Positions 25,869 through 37,766 of a DNA stretch of 64,000 nt are shown one piece after another (positions within the stretch are counted from its first letter, which is position 1; each line of letters starts with the position of its first letter). A model generated the notes under the pieces. That model searched no databases. It saw only the letters and a program-made list of their open reading frames with translations, and was not told the origin of the DNA. Where the stretch lies: the NCBI RefSeq assembly GCF_003387075.1, contig NZ_QUMQ01000001.1, positions 1,240,001-1,304,000 on the forward strand, written 5' to 3'. A program made the position numbers and the translations under genes. The DNA is from Asanoa ferruginea. Its GTDB lineage: Bacteria > Actinomycetota > Actinomycetes > Mycobacteriales > Micromonosporaceae.

Positions 25869-27002
25869 GTGACTGGCTGGGGAAGCGCACGCTGGCAGCG
25901 GCTCCGCGGGCGCAGGCCCGTCCTCTGGGTCGCGGCGGCGGTGATCGCGGTGCTGCTCATCGGTGGTGCGGTGTTCGCGGTGACCGCAAGCGGCGATGGA
26001 CCGAAGCCGTCCGTGGCGGCCAGCGCACCGCCGAGCCAGGCCGCGCCGACCGAGGCCGCACCCACGCCCAGCCCCACGGTCCAGCCCGGCGCCGACATCC
26101 GCGGCCCGCTCGACCTGCTGCTCGTCGGCGTCGACACCCGGGTCTCCATCCCGAGCTGGGAGCCGCACGCCGACGCGGTGCTGATCCTGCACGTCAACGC
26201 CGGCCTCGACAGCGGCTATCTGTTTTCGCTGCCGCGTGACCTGGTCGTCGACATCCCCCGGTTCCCGAAGTCGGGCTACGGCGGTGGGCGGACCAAGCTG
26301 ACCCACGCGATGAGCTACGGCAGCAAGCGCGGCAAGGGCAAGCCCTCGGCGGCGCAGGGTTTCCAGCTGCTCAGCCAGACGGTCAGCCGGTACACCGGGA
26401 TCAAGAAGTTCCAGGCCGGCGCGATCCTCAACTTCGGCGGCTTCCAGAAGCTCGTCGACGAGCTCGGCGGCGTCGACATGTATGTCGACCAGAAGGTGGT
26501 CTCGAAGCACCGCCAGCCCAACGGGCACGGGCGCACCCTCCGGGGCGGCGACTACGTCGGACCGCAGGCGACCTACAACCCTGGCAAGCGGCACTTCGTC
26601 GGCTGGCAGGCGATCGACTACGCGCGGCAGCGCTACACCGCGGGCGGCGACTATGCCCGCCAGCGCCACCAGCAGCAACTGATCAAGGCGATCCTCACCA
26701 AGGCGTTGTCCACCGGGTTGCCGACCGACGCGGCCGCACTCAACCGGCTGCTCAAGGCCCTGGGCGGCTCGGTCGACGTGATCACAGGCGAGCGCACCCC
26801 CATCGAGTACGCGTTCGCGCTGCACCAGTTGGCCCCACAGAACCTGAAGCTGGTCTCGCTGCCCGGCAGTGGCGTCGGCTCGGGCAGCGGCTATCGGGGC
26901 GAGCAGCTCACCTCGGTCGGCCGTGGCTTCATCACTCAACTCCGGGCGGGCAAGGCCGACGCCTACCTCAAGGCCCACCCGACGCTGCTGGTCAAACGCT
27001 AA
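25869..27002 (+). CDS. LytR-CpsA-Psr (LCP) family cell-wall glycopolymer transferase
   Basis: 377 residues. One N-terminal membrane anchor (about 18-40) is followed by a Pro/Ala-rich stalk to about 75 and the LCP catalytic domain: LLLVGVDTR, SLPRDLVVDIP, an invariant Arg/Asp set, and YARQRY...DYARQRHQQQ. LCP enzymes attach teichoic-acid-like or arabinogalactan polymers to peptidoglycan outside the cell. The GTG at 25869 is the first plausible start. Its stop overlaps the convergent M1 peptidase stop (CTAA). Confidence 0.9.
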   Translation: MTGWGSARWQRLRGRRPVLWVAAAVIAVLLIGGAVFAVTASGDGPKPSVAASAPPSQAAPTEAAPTPSPTVQPGADIRGPLDLLLVGVDTRVSIPSWEPHADAVLILHVNAGLDSGYLFSLPRDLVVDIPRFPKSGYGGGRTKLTHAMSYGSKRGKGKPSAAQGFQLLSQTVSRYTGIKKFQAGAILNFGGFQKLVDELGGVDMYVDQKVVSKHRQPNGHGRTLRGGDYVGPQATYNPGKRHFVGWQAIDYARQRYTAGGDYARQRHQQQLIKAILTKALSTGLPTDAAALNRLLKALGGSVDVITGERTPIEYAFALHQLAPQNLKLVSLPGSGVGSGSGYRGEQLTSVGRGFITQLRAGKADAYLKAHPTLLVKR

Positions 27003-28408
27003 GAGCCGGGTTTGGGCGGTGCGGTCTTCGAGGTCAGCCAGGCCAGCAGGAACTCGCGCAGCGGCTTGCCGGCGACCCGCTCGGCCAGCGCGATGAAGTC
27101 TTCGGTGGTCGCGGAGGCGTTGCGCTTCTGGGTCGTCCACTCCTTTAGGATCTTGAAGAACGCGTCGTCGCCGACCTCGAGCCGCAGGGCGTGCACGGTC
27201 AGGCCGCCGCGGGTGTAGACGCCGTTGCCGAACAGCCCCGCCCGGCCCGGGTCGTAGGCCGGTTCGGCCCAGTTCATCCCCTCGTACTGCCGGTCGAAGG
27301 AGGCATTCACCGACGGCCCGCCCTCGTGCTCGGTCCACAGCCACTCGGCGTAGGTCGCGAAGCCCTCGTTGAGCCAGATGTCCTTCCACTGTGCGATCGA
27401 CACGCTGTCGCCGAACCACTGGTGTGCCAACTCGTGCGCGACCACCCACTCACTGGTCGACGACGCGAAGAAGGCGTCGCCGTACACCGGGCGGGACTGG
27501 GTCTCCAGCGCGTAGCGGATCCGGTTGTCGTCGACCACGACTCCCCCGTACGCGTCGAAGGGGTATGGCCCGAACTGGGTTTCCAGGAAGTCGGCGATCT
27601 CGCCGGTGCGGGCCATCGCCTTGTCGGCGTTGCCGCCACGGCCCAGCGTGTTGTCGACCGCGGTGATCAGCGGCTTGCCGTTGTGTGAGCCCGTGCTGAC
27701 CCGGAAGTCGCCGATCACCACGGTGGACAGATAGCTGGCCATCGGCTCCGACTCGGTCCACCGCCAGGTGGTCCAGCCGGCCTGGTCGGTCTTCTCGCCG
27801 AGCACCCCGTTGCTCAGCACCGAGATGCCGGCCGGCACGGTCATCTCCAGCGCGAAGGTGGCCTTGTCGCTCGGATGGTCGTTGACCGGGTACCAACTGC
27901 TCGCCGACTCGGGCTGGCCGAGCGCGATCGCGCCCTTGGGCGTCGACAGCCAGCCACCGGTGCCGAGTTCCGGGCTGGTGATCGGCTGCGGCACACCGGC
28001 GTAGGTCACCACCGTGGTGAACGTGCTGTCCTTGTGCAGCCCTGATTTCGGCGTGACGACCAGCTCGTCGGCCTGGCGTTGCTGCTGCGCGGCCGCACCA
28101 TCCACGGTGACCGCCGAGACCTCGGGGCCGCGATAGTCCAGGTTGAACCGGGACAGGTTCTGGGTCGCCTTCGCGGTGATCTTGGCGGTGCCTTCGAGCT
28201 TGTCGGTGGCCGGGTCGTAGCGCAGTGTCAGCGCATATCCGGCGACGTCGTAGCCACCGTTGCCGTAGGTCGGGAAGTAGGCGTCGCCGACGCCGTCGGC
28301 GCCGGGGACGAATCCCTCGTCGGCGTTGCTGGACTTGGTGCAGGCGGCCGCGCCGCCGATGGTCAGGACCGCCAGGACAGCGAGCGCCGATCGCCTGATC
28401 ATCATCAC
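26999..28408 (-). CDS. M1-family metallopeptidase lipoprotein
   Basis: 469 residues, exported. The N-terminus reads basic residues, a hydrophobic core and the lipobox GGAAAC with Cys near 23. The zinc site is HELAHQWFGDS followed by NEGFATYAEW (HExxH-x18-E of M1 peptidases). The substrate-positioning ALETQ sequence replaces the canonical GxMEN, as in other short bacterial M1 proteins. It lacks the large C-terminal domain of PepN. The start is ambiguous: GTG at 28408 or ATG at 28405/28402. Confidence 0.88.
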   Translation of the reverse strand: MMMIRRSALAVLAVLTIGGAAACTKSSNADEGFVPGADGVGDAYFPTYGNGGYDVAGYALTLRYDPATDKLEGTAKITAKATQNLSRFNLDYRGPEVSAVTVDGAAAQQQRQADELVVTPKSGLHKDSTFTTVVTYAGVPQPITSPELGTGGWLSTPKGAIALGQPESASSWYPVNDHPSDKATFALEMTVPAGISVLSNGVLGEKTDQAGWTTWRWTESEPMASYLSTVVIGDFRVSTGSHNGKPLITAVDNTLGRGGNADKAMARTGEIADFLETQFGPYPFDAYGGVVVDDNRIRYALETQSRPVYGDAFFASSTSEWVVAHELAHQWFGDSVSIAQWKDIWLNEGFATYAEWLWTEHEGGPSVNASFDRQYEGMNWAEPAYDPGRAGLFGNGVYTRGGLTVHALRLEVGDDAFFKILKEWTTQKRNASATTEDFIALAERVAGKPLREFLLAWLTSKTAPPKPGS

Positions 28409-28427
28409 GAGAGCCTATCTTCCGGAG

Positions 28428-29090
28428 TCACGGGTGAGCCTGCGGACGCGTTTGGCGAAAGGGTTGGTCCTTCTGCGCGGTGAACCGCTGCACGACCCCG
28501 AGCAGGATCAGCGAGAAGAGGCCCGCGTTGCGGTTGAACAGCGACAGCAGGATGGCCAGCCCGAAGATCGCAGTGCTGCCCAGTGCGGGCAGGATCTGGT
28601 CGCGCAGCGACCGCGTGTCACTGGGGCGGCGCAGCCAGGGATGCCGGGCGATATACCAGGCTTCCAGCAGCATCAGCAGGCCGATGCCGAACAGCACGAG
28701 CAGGTAGAAGATCGCCGCGTCGGGGTGCGACGCGTCCTCGGCGAACAGCCGGGCGGTCGGGTATGGCAGGAACACCACGAGCAGCAGCCACAGCGCGTTG
28801 AGGAAGAGCAGCCGCTCGTCGTAGTCGTCGAGGCGTTCCCACAGCCGCCGGTGCGCACCCCAGAACTGCGAGATCACCAGGAACGAGACGGCGAAGCCGC
28901 CGAACTGCGGCGCGATCCGGTCGAGCTGGGTGCGGATCGGCTCGTCCGGGCTGTCGGTGGCGAGGTCGACCAGCGGCAGGACGAGCAGCGTGAGCGCGAT
29001 CGACATCACCGCGTCACTGAACGAGATGGCGCGGTCGAGACTTCGACCGCGCCGCTCGCGTATGTCAGCCAGCTCGTCCGGATCGGACAT
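28428..29090 (-). CDS. TMEM175/DUF1211-family potassium channel protein
   Basis: 220 residues with about five to six helices. Helix 1 carries the diagnostic motif R-AISFSDAVMSIALTLLVL near residue 20, which forms the pore in bacterial TMEM175 channels. The ATG at 29090 follows the guaB3 stop by 17 bases, so it may be cotranscribed downstream of the IMPDH genes. Function as a K+ leak channel is inferred from family. Confidence 0.85.
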   Translation of the reverse strand: MSDPDELADIRERRGRSLDRAISFSDAVMSIALTLLVLPLVDLATDSPDEPIRTQLDRIAPQFGGFAVSFLVISQFWGAHRRLWERLDDYDERLLFLNALWLLLVVFLPYPTARLFAEDASHPDAAIFYLLVLFGIGLLMLLEAWYIARHPWLRRPSDTRSLRDQILPALGSTAIFGLAILLSLFNRNAGLFSLILLGVVQRFTAQKDQPFRQTRPQAHP

Positions 29091-29107
29091 AGGCCTCAGT
29101 ATGGCGC

Positions 29108-30226
29108 CTACCGGTCGATGACCAGGCCGACCTTCTGGAACTCCTTGAGGTCGCGGTAGCCGCACTTGGCCATCGCCCGCTTGAGCCCGCCGAACAGGTT
29201 GAGCTGCCCGTCGGGGTCGTCGGCCGGGCCGTAGAGGAGCTGCTCCAGGCTGCCCAGCGGCGGGCCGGCCACGCCGAACGCGCCACGAGGCAGCTTCGGG
29301 TGGCTGGACACCGAGTGCCACCAGGCACCGCTGGCCGGAGCCTCGGCGGCCTGGGTCAGCGACTCGCCCAACATCACCGCGTCGGCACCACAGCCCAGCG
29401 CCTTGGCGATGTCGCCGGAGGTCTGCACGTCGCCGTCGGCGATCAGGTGCACGTAGCGGCCGCCGGTCTCGTCGAGGTAGTCGCGGCGGGCCGCGGCGGC
29501 GTCGGCGATCGCGGTGGCCATCGGCACCCGGATGCCCAGCACGGTGTCGGTGGTCGACCACTCGTCGGCACCCACCCCGACGATCACGCCGGCGGCGCCG
29601 GTGCGCATCAGGTGCAGGGCGGTCTTGTAGTCGGTGCAGCCACCGACGATCACCGGCAGGTCGAGGTCGGCGATGAACTCTTTGAGGTTGAGCGGCTCGT
29701 CGGTGGTCGAGACGTGCTCGGCCGAGACCAGCGTGCCCTGGATGACCAGGATGTCGACGCCCGCGTCGAGGATCACCGGTGCCAGCGCGAGGGTGTGCTG
29801 CGGCGAGACCCGGACCGCGACGGTGACGCCGCCCTCGCGGATCTCGCGGACCCGCTCGGCGATCAGCTCGGGGCGGATCGGCTCGGCGTAGACCTCTTGC
29901 AGCCGGCGGGTGGCCGGAGCGTCCTCGTCGAGGGAGGCGAGCTCGTCGAGGATCTTGCGCGGGTCCTCGTAGCGGGTCCACAGGCCCTCGACGTTGAGCA
30001 CGCCGAGCCCGCCGAGCTGGCCCAGGGCCACCGCCGAGGCCGGGCTCATCGTGGCGTCACTCGGGTGCCCGACGCAGGGGATCTTGAACGGGTAGGCGTC
30101 GAGCTGCCACTGAGTCGACACGTCGTCGACATCGCGGGTGCGGCGGCTCGGCACGATCGCGATGTCGTCAAGGTGATAGCCGCGCAACGCGGTCTTTCCC
30201 ATGCCGATCTCGACCACGTCACGCAC
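29108..30226 (-). CDS. guaB3: GuaB3-family IMP dehydrogenase-related protein
   Basis: 372 residues, a TIM barrel of the IMPDH/GMP-reductase superfamily without CBS domains. It keeps phosphate-binding loops (GVIVGVGADEW, DGDVQTSGDIAKALGCGADAVMLG) but not the GPGxICTT catalytic Cys loop of IMPDH, as in other actinobacterial GuaB3 proteins. The GTG at 30226 has AGGAG upstream. It lies 10 bases after guaB in the same operon. The precise reaction in this family is debated. Confidence 0.9.
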   Translation of the reverse strand: MRDVVEIGMGKTALRGYHLDDIAIVPSRRTRDVDDVSTQWQLDAYPFKIPCVGHPSDATMSPASAVALGQLGGLGVLNVEGLWTRYEDPRKILDELASLDEDAPATRRLQEVYAEPIRPELIAERVREIREGGVTVAVRVSPQHTLALAPVILDAGVDILVIQGTLVSAEHVSTTDEPLNLKEFIADLDLPVIVGGCTDYKTALHLMRTGAAGVIVGVGADEWSTTDTVLGIRVPMATAIADAAAARRDYLDETGGRYVHLIADGDVQTSGDIAKALGCGADAVMLGESLTQAAEAPASGAWWHSVSSHPKLPRGAFGVAGPPLGSLEQLLYGPADDPDGQLNLFGGLKRAMAKCGYRDLKEFQKVGLVIDR

Positions 30227-30236
30227 TTGGGCGCTC

Positions 30237-31802
<1,566 letters not shown>

Positions 31803-31878
31803 TCATGCTACCCGCGCGGGCGCGCGGACCGGCCGGCGCGGCCCCGCTCTGGGCAGGCGCGACAGGCCCGAAAACGAC

Positions 31879-31884
31879 TACGGT
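31879..31884 (+). promoter_or_regulatory. Likely -10 box of a leaderless DUF5319 mRNA
   Basis: TACGGT ends six bases before the GTG at 31891, the spacing expected when transcription starts at the start codon. The adjacent GGGAGG directly abuts the GTG and is too close to act as a Shine-Dalgarno. Confidence 0.5.
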
Positions 31885-31890
31885 GGGAGG

Positions 31891-32316
31891 GTGAACGACG
31901 AGCCCATCGATCCGTTCAAGGACGACCCCTCCGCGGGGCTCTCCGACGACGCGGGCGACGACGACCCGACCCTCGACCCGTTGACCGAGGTCGAGCGGCA
32001 GGACGTGCTCGAGGACCTCGCCGACCTCGAGGTTTACCAGGCCCTGCTGGGCCCGGTCGGGATTCGTGGGCTGGTCATCGAGTGTGAAGACTGCCACGAA
32101 CCCCACTATTTCGACTGGGACCTGCTCCGCGGCAACCTGCGTCACCTGCTGAGCTCCGGTCGGCCCCGGGTGCACGAGCCGGCCTATGACCCTGATCCCG
32201 ATCACTATGTGACCTGGGAATACGCCAAGGGTTACGCCGACGGCGTGCACGACACCCTGGCGGATGAAGCCGACGATCCCGAGCTGCCCGGCAAACCGGA
32301 CAGCCCGGGATCATGA
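31891..32316 (+). CDS. DUF5319-family acidic protein
   Basis: 141 residues, very rich in Asp/Glu at the N-terminus, with a C-x2-C motif (ECEDCHEPH) near 69 that could bind zinc. It matches the actinobacterial DUF5319 family, found next to guaB and bldM. The GTG at 31891 is probably leaderless. Function is unknown; the conserved neighbourhood is the only clue. Confidence 0.8.
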   Translation: MNDEPIDPFKDDPSAGLSDDAGDDDPTLDPLTEVERQDVLEDLADLEVYQALLGPVGIRGLVIECEDCHEPHYFDWDLLRGNLRHLLSSGRPRVHEPAYDPDPDHYVTWEYAKGYADGVHDTLADEADDPELPGKPDSPGS

Positions 32317-32326
32317 TCGTCACACC

Positions 32327-32358
32327 CTGACCGGCAAGGAGAGGGGTGGGCCGGTCAG
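32327..32358. terminator. Hairpin between convergent DUF5319 and bldM
   Basis: CTGACCGGC at 32327-32335 pairs with GCCGGTCAG at 32350-32358 across a 14-base loop. It lies between two convergent stops, so a bidirectional termination role is likely. No T-tract is present. Confidence 0.55.
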
Positions 32359-32366
32359 TGCGTGTT

Positions 32367-33191
32367 TCAGGCCACCAGGCCTGAGCGGAAGCCCGCGGCC
32401 ACCGCGTGCGCGCGGTCACGCGCGCCCAGTTTCCGGAACAGACGCCGGGCGTGGGTCTTCACGGTGTCTTCCGACACGAAGAGCTCGCGCCCGATCTCGG
32501 CGTTGCTCTTCCCGTCGGCCATGCCGCGAAGCACCTGCAGTTCCCGTTCGGTGAGCGCGGCGCGCCGGGCAACCGGCTCCTCACGCCCCCCGTAGCGGTT
32601 GACCGGATCGGCCTGGCCTCCGAAATAACGCCCTTCTTCGGCGTTGTCCCGGATGTCCATGCCAGGCCCGGCGTCGCCGCGCTGCACCGGGACGACGGCA
32701 GACGTCGACTCGGCCAGCCCGATCTGGGGGTGTCCGGCCCCCACACCGGCCTGCATCCGCATCGGCCCCGCGTTGCGGCTGGCAGCCGCGCCGGCGAGAC
32801 CGCCGACGGCGGCCGGCACCCGGCCGGCGACGCAGAGCAGCAGCACTGCCTTGGCCACGACGCTGACCAGATCCTGGTCGCCGCCCTGGATCAGGGCCCG
32901 GGCTCCGGCGTTGACCGCGGCGGCCGCGATCCGCGGGTCTTCCGACCCGAAGAGCACGATCGTCGCGCCCGGCGCCCGACCCAACACCCGCTGGGTGAAT
33001 CCCACAGTGTCCGGTCTGGTCACAGCTGTGTCCGCGAGCACCACGTCGGCGGGACGCTCGGCTAGACGGAGCAATACCTCGGGCTCGGATACCGCAGTTC
33101 GCACGGCGCCGGCTACTCCGAGCCGGGCCGCGGCCGCATTGACATTCTGAGCGGCCTGCGATGTCCGAACGCAAACGAGGACAGTTCGCAC
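32367..33191 (-). CDS. bldM: BldM-like atypical response regulator
   Basis: 274 residues. The C-terminal HTH (LTERELQVLRGMADGKSNAEIG through LGARDRAHAVAAGF) closely matches Streptomyces BldM as I remember it. The receiver-like N-terminus keeps an Asp at position 54 (VVLADT) but has lost the acidic pair (CVRTS instead of CDDS), so phosphorylation is unlikely. A linker of about 90 residues (roughly 118-208) separates the domains, making it about 70 residues longer than BldM. The GTG at 33191 has GGAGG about seven bases upstream. It is divergent from whiD. It should control developmental genes, alone or with a partner regulator. Confidence 0.85.
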   Translation of the reverse strand: MRTVLVCVRTSQAAQNVNAAAARLGVAGAVRTAVSEPEVLLRLAERPADVVLADTAVTRPDTVGFTQRVLGRAPGATIVLFGSEDPRIAAAAVNAGARALIQGGDQDLVSVVAKAVLLLCVAGRVPAAVGGLAGAAASRNAGPMRMQAGVGAGHPQIGLAESTSAVVPVQRGDAGPGMDIRDNAEEGRYFGGQADPVNRYGGREEPVARRAALTERELQVLRGMADGKSNAEIGRELFVSEDTVKTHARRLFRKLGARDRAHAVAAGFRSGLVA

Positions 33192-33406
33192 GGTGGTCCT
33201 CCTCTCCTCATAGAAGAGGACCACGGAGCACTGAGATCATTACGGCGTTTCAGCTGAAAGAACAGGAAAGTTCCGGACAGTTCGCCACGCCGAGGTGGTA
33301 GGTGCGTGCAACCAATCGATCAGGCACGTGTGAGTGGACAGCGCTTGGGGTAGTGACACCGCTAGTCCAGTACGGCGCGGAGGCGCGCGAGAAAGGAGGG
33401 GTGCCG
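33192..33406. promoter_or_regulatory. bldM-whiD divergent promoter region
   Basis: 215 bases containing both promoters and a perfect 12-bp palindrome TTTCAGCTGAAA at 33248-33259. The AGGAGGG site of whiD is at its right end. Which regulator binds the palindrome is not evident. Confidence 0.55.
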
Positions 33407-33817
33407 ATGTCCAACGTACGCAGGCTGCCCGGACCCATCGACGAGCGTTGGGATTGGCAACGGCTCGGCGCGTGCCGTGGCCGCGACAGTGCCCAGTTCT
33501 TCCATCCCGACGGGGAGCGCGGATCGTCGCGCAACCGGCGCGAGATGAAAGCCAAGTCAGTATGCGGCACCTGTCCGGTGCGCGCACAGTGCGCCGCGCA
33601 CGCCCTCTCGGTGCGCGAGCCCTACGGCGTCTGGGGCGGCTTCAGCGAATCCGAACGGCTCCGCCTGCTGGCCACCGGCTGGGAAGACCTGGCCGACCGC
33701 CGGCACACCACAGTCGACGTCGAGCGCCTCGAGTCGCGACTCGGCCGGCCACACAAGTCAACGGTCCCGGCCGCGATCCGGCCCCTCCCAGTGCCGGCAC
33801 AGCGCCGCGCGAGCTGA
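33407..33817 (+). CDS. whiD: WhiB-family iron-sulfur regulator, WhiD type
   Basis: 136 residues. The four cluster-ligating cysteines are C23, C53, C56 and C62 (C...CxxC...C), the same numbering recalled for Streptomyces WhiD. The turn motif GVWGG follows, then a basic C-terminal tail that would contact DNA. The start segment (RLPGPIDERWDWQ) also matches WhiD. The ATG at 33407 has AGGAGGG upstream. It should bind a [4Fe-4S] cluster and act with the principal sigma factor. It is divergent from bldM as in Streptomyces. Confidence 0.92.
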   Translation: MSNVRRLPGPIDERWDWQRLGACRGRDSAQFFHPDGERGSSRNRREMKAKSVCGTCPVRAQCAAHALSVREPYGVWGGFSESERLRLLATGWEDLADRRHTTVDVERLESRLGRPHKSTVPAAIRPLPVPAQRRAS

Positions 33818-33830
33818 CACCTCTATCTTC

Positions 33831-33860
33831 CGGTCCGGGGCCCGACGGGGCCCCGGACCG
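33831..33860. terminator. Bidirectional terminator hairpin after whiD
   Basis: The 13-bp perfect stem CGGTCCGGGGCCC (33831-33843) / GGGCCCCGGACCG (33848-33860) has a 4-base loop. It sits between the convergent whiD and molybdopterin-oxidoreductase genes. Confidence 0.8.
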
Positions 33861-33864
33861 CCGT

Positions 33865-35418
33865 TCATCCGACGCTGACCGACACGTTGTGATAGCCGCT
33901 CGCGCCGTCGGGCGCCGGGTCGGCCGGCTGCGAGGTCTGCGTCTGCCCGGTCTTGTCGGTGGCCCGCACCCGCAGCACGTGATCGCCGTTGGTCGCCTCC
34001 CAGGTCCACGACCACTGGATCCAGGTGTCGTCGGAGACCGCCCGGGCCAGCATCGCCTCCTGCCACGGGCCGTTGTCGACCTGCACCTCGACCTTGGAAA
34101 TGCCGCGGTGCTGTGCCCAAGCCACGCCGGCGACGGTGACCGGGCCGGCCTTCAGCGAGTTGCGCCCGCGCGGGGTGTCGATCCGCGACTCGGTTTTGAT
34201 CGGCCCCTGCTGCGACCAGCCGCGCGGCACCCAGTAGGCGTCGTAATCGGCGAAGCTGGTCACCTCGAGCTCGACCACCCACTTGGTCGCCGAGACATAG
34301 CCATACAGACCCGGCACGACCACGCGTACGGGAAAGCCATGTTCGATCGGCAGCGGAGCACCGTTCATGCCGACGGCGAGCATCGCGTCGCGGCCGTCGC
34401 GCATGATCGCCGTAGGCGTGCCGCAGGTCCAGCCGTCGGCCGAGCGGCCAACCACCTGGTCGGCGCCATCCAGCGGCTGGGCCTGGTCAAGAAGCGGTTT
34501 CAGGGGTACGCCGAGCCAGCGCGCGTTGCCGATCAGGTCGCCGCCGACCTCGTTGGACACGCAGGCCAGCGTGACGTAACGCTCGATCATCGGCCGGGCC
34601 AGCAGGTCGGCGTAGGTCAGCTCGATCTCGTTGCGCACCCGGCCGTGGATCCGCAGCTTCCACTCCGCCGGGTCGACCTGGGGCACCACCAACGCGGTGT
34701 CGATCCGGTAGAAATCGTCGTTCGGGGTCACATAGGACGACAGCTCGGGCAGCCGCAGGTCGGAGCCGGCCGGCACCTCGGGCGCTGGTGTCGCGGGCGG
34801 GGGCAGCCGCACCTCGGCGCGGGCCGTGGAGACGCTGCGCCGGGTCGACAGCCAGCGCCCGGCGAAGCCCACCGCGACCGCGCCCAGGACGATCAGCCCG
34901 CTGCTCTTCAGGAACCGGCGTCGCCCCTCGACCGCCTCTTCCTCCTCGTGCACCGACGGCGCGACCAGTTCGGTGACCTCGGCGGGCGCGAGCGGGCCGA
35001 CGACGAGCAGCCAGAGCGTCGCGCCGGCAGCGGCCGCGCCGAGCAGAGCCGGCAGGGCCGCCGAAGGGCCGGCGTTGGGTCGGGTCAGGGCGGCGGCGAC
35101 GCCGACCGCGGCGAACAGCCCGATGCCGGCGAAGCCGACGGCGAGCCAGCGCACCGACAACGCGCCGATCACGGCGGCGAAGAGGGCGAGCAGCACGGCG
35201 GTGCCGACCAGCAGGGCGGTCTTGTCGTGCACGCCGAACATGGTGATCGCGAACTGCTTGAGACTCTCCGGCACGTGGTCGACCACCACGCCGCCGACGG
35301 CGACCAGCGGCGCACTGCGCGACCCGGTCACGACGGCGATGAGCTCGGCGAGACCGAGGGCGACTGCGGCGGCCGCGACGCCCGCGAGCGCGCCGAACCG
35401 CCAAGACTTCCGTGTCAC
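33865..35418 (-). CDS. Membrane-anchored sulfite-oxidase-family molybdopterin oxidoreductase
   Basis: 517 residues. About five membrane helices occupy the first 175 residues, followed by a sixth hydrophobic segment after RRRFLKSSG (about 195-215) and a periplasmic catalytic domain. The molybdenum-ligating Cys is in VTLACVSNEVGGDLIG. The C-terminal immunoglobulin-like dimerisation domain (VTVAGVAWAQHRGISKVEVQVD) is typical of sulfite-oxidase relatives. The GTG at 35418 is chosen because the next residues lead straight into the first helix. Substrate is unknown; sulfite or a protein methionine sulfoxide are possibilities. Confidence 0.88.
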   Translation of the reverse strand: MTRKSWRFGALAGVAAAAVALGLAELIAVVTGSRSAPLVAVGGVVVDHVPESLKQFAITMFGVHDKTALLVGTAVLLALFAAVIGALSVRWLAVGFAGIGLFAAVGVAAALTRPNAGPSAALPALLGAAAAGATLWLLVVGPLAPAEVTELVAPSVHEEEEAVEGRRRFLKSSGLIVLGAVAVGFAGRWLSTRRSVSTARAEVRLPPPATPAPEVPAGSDLRLPELSSYVTPNDDFYRIDTALVVPQVDPAEWKLRIHGRVRNEIELTYADLLARPMIERYVTLACVSNEVGGDLIGNARWLGVPLKPLLDQAQPLDGADQVVGRSADGWTCGTPTAIMRDGRDAMLAVGMNGAPLPIEHGFPVRVVVPGLYGYVSATKWVVELEVTSFADYDAYWVPRGWSQQGPIKTESRIDTPRGRNSLKAGPVTVAGVAWAQHRGISKVEVQVDNGPWQEAMLARAVSDDTWIQWSWTWEATNGDHVLRVRATDKTGQTQTSQPADPAPDGASGYHNVSVSVG

Positions 35419-35481
35419 GGCAGCAAGTGTGATCCCTGCCGGGCGCGAACGGGTAACCGCGGGCTGTGAACGTAATGAAAC

Positions 35482-35523
35482 GACAAGATCCGCGCGACCC
35501 TGCGGGGTCGCGCGGATCTTGTC
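35482..35523 (-). terminator. Strong terminator downstream of groEL
   Basis: A 19-bp perfect stem: GACAAGATCCGCGCGACCC (35482-35500) pairs with 35505-35523 around the loop TGCG. It lies 17 bases past the groEL stop in the direction of transcription, followed by GTTTCATT. It separates the chaperonin operon from the molybdoenzyme. Confidence 0.88.
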
Positions 35524-35539
35524 TGTTGCTAAATCAGGC

Positions 35540-37174
<1,635 letters not shown>

Positions 37175-37251
37175 TTAAGTCCCTTCAAAGACACGACGCC
37201 CCGGCCCGGGATGAATCCGGTCCGGGGCATCGCGCACTTCAGCTTGATCAG

Positions 37252-37566
37252 TTACTTCTCGATGACCGCGAGGACGTCGCGGGCGGAGAGCACCAGGTAC
37301 TCCTCGCCGGCGTACTTGACCTCGGTGCCGCCGTACTTCGAGTAGATCACCGTGTCGCCGACCTTGACGTCAACCGGAACGCGGTTGCCGTTGTCGTCGA
37401 TCCGGCCGGGGCCGACGGCGATGACGGTGCCCTCTTGCGGCTTCTCCTTGGCGGTGTCGGGGATCACGATGCCCGACGCCGTGGTCGTCTCAGCCTCGTT
37501 GGCCTGGACGAGAATCCGGTCCTCGAGAGGCTTGATCGCAACCTTGGTCGCGGTAGTCACGGGCAT
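37252..37566 (-). CDS. groES: Co-chaperonin GroES
   Basis: 104 residues with the mobile loop ([22 protein letters not shown]) and the conserved roof and base strands ending [10 protein letters not shown]. It caps the GroEL ring. The ATG at 37566 has AGGAGGGT upstream. Two CIRCE inverted repeats lie 110-185 bases upstream, so HrcA-controlled heat-shock expression is expected. Confidence 0.97.
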   Translation of the reverse strand: MPVTTATKVAIKPLEDRILVQANEAETTTASGIVIPDTAKEKPQEGTVIAVGPGRIDDNGNRVPVDVKVGDTVIYSKYGGTEVKYAGEEYLVLSARDVLAVIEK

Positions 37567-37677
37567 ACCCTCCTGGGGTATCAGGTTCGTAGCCGGCCGA
37601 CTTTCCGGCCGGCGCCAATTTGCCTCATGCCACCAGGGCGGGACCGTCGTCGCGGGTGCCGGACCTGCCTGGCGTTG

Positions 37678-37704
37678 TTGGCACCCTCAGACCGAGAGTG
37701 CTAA
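37678..37704. promoter_or_regulatory. CIRCE element 1 (HrcA operator)
   Basis: TTGGCACCC-N9-GAGTGCTAA matches the CIRCE consensus TTAGCACTC-N9-GAGTGCTAA with a perfect right arm and two changes in the left. It is the copy proximal to groES. Confidence 0.8.
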
Positions 37705-37722
37705 TCGCAGGTTATGCCGCGA

Positions 37723-37749
37723 CTAGCACTCCGTCAAGGAGAGTGCCAG
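37723..37749. promoter_or_regulatory. CIRCE element 2 (HrcA operator)
   Basis: CTAGCACTC-N9-GAGTGCCAG matches CIRCE with one change in the left arm and two in the right. It starts exactly 45 bases after the first copy and ends 17 bases before the divergent methyltransferase start, so it could also repress that gene. Confidence 0.85.
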
Positions 37750-37766
37750 CGAGCCCCCACGGAAGA

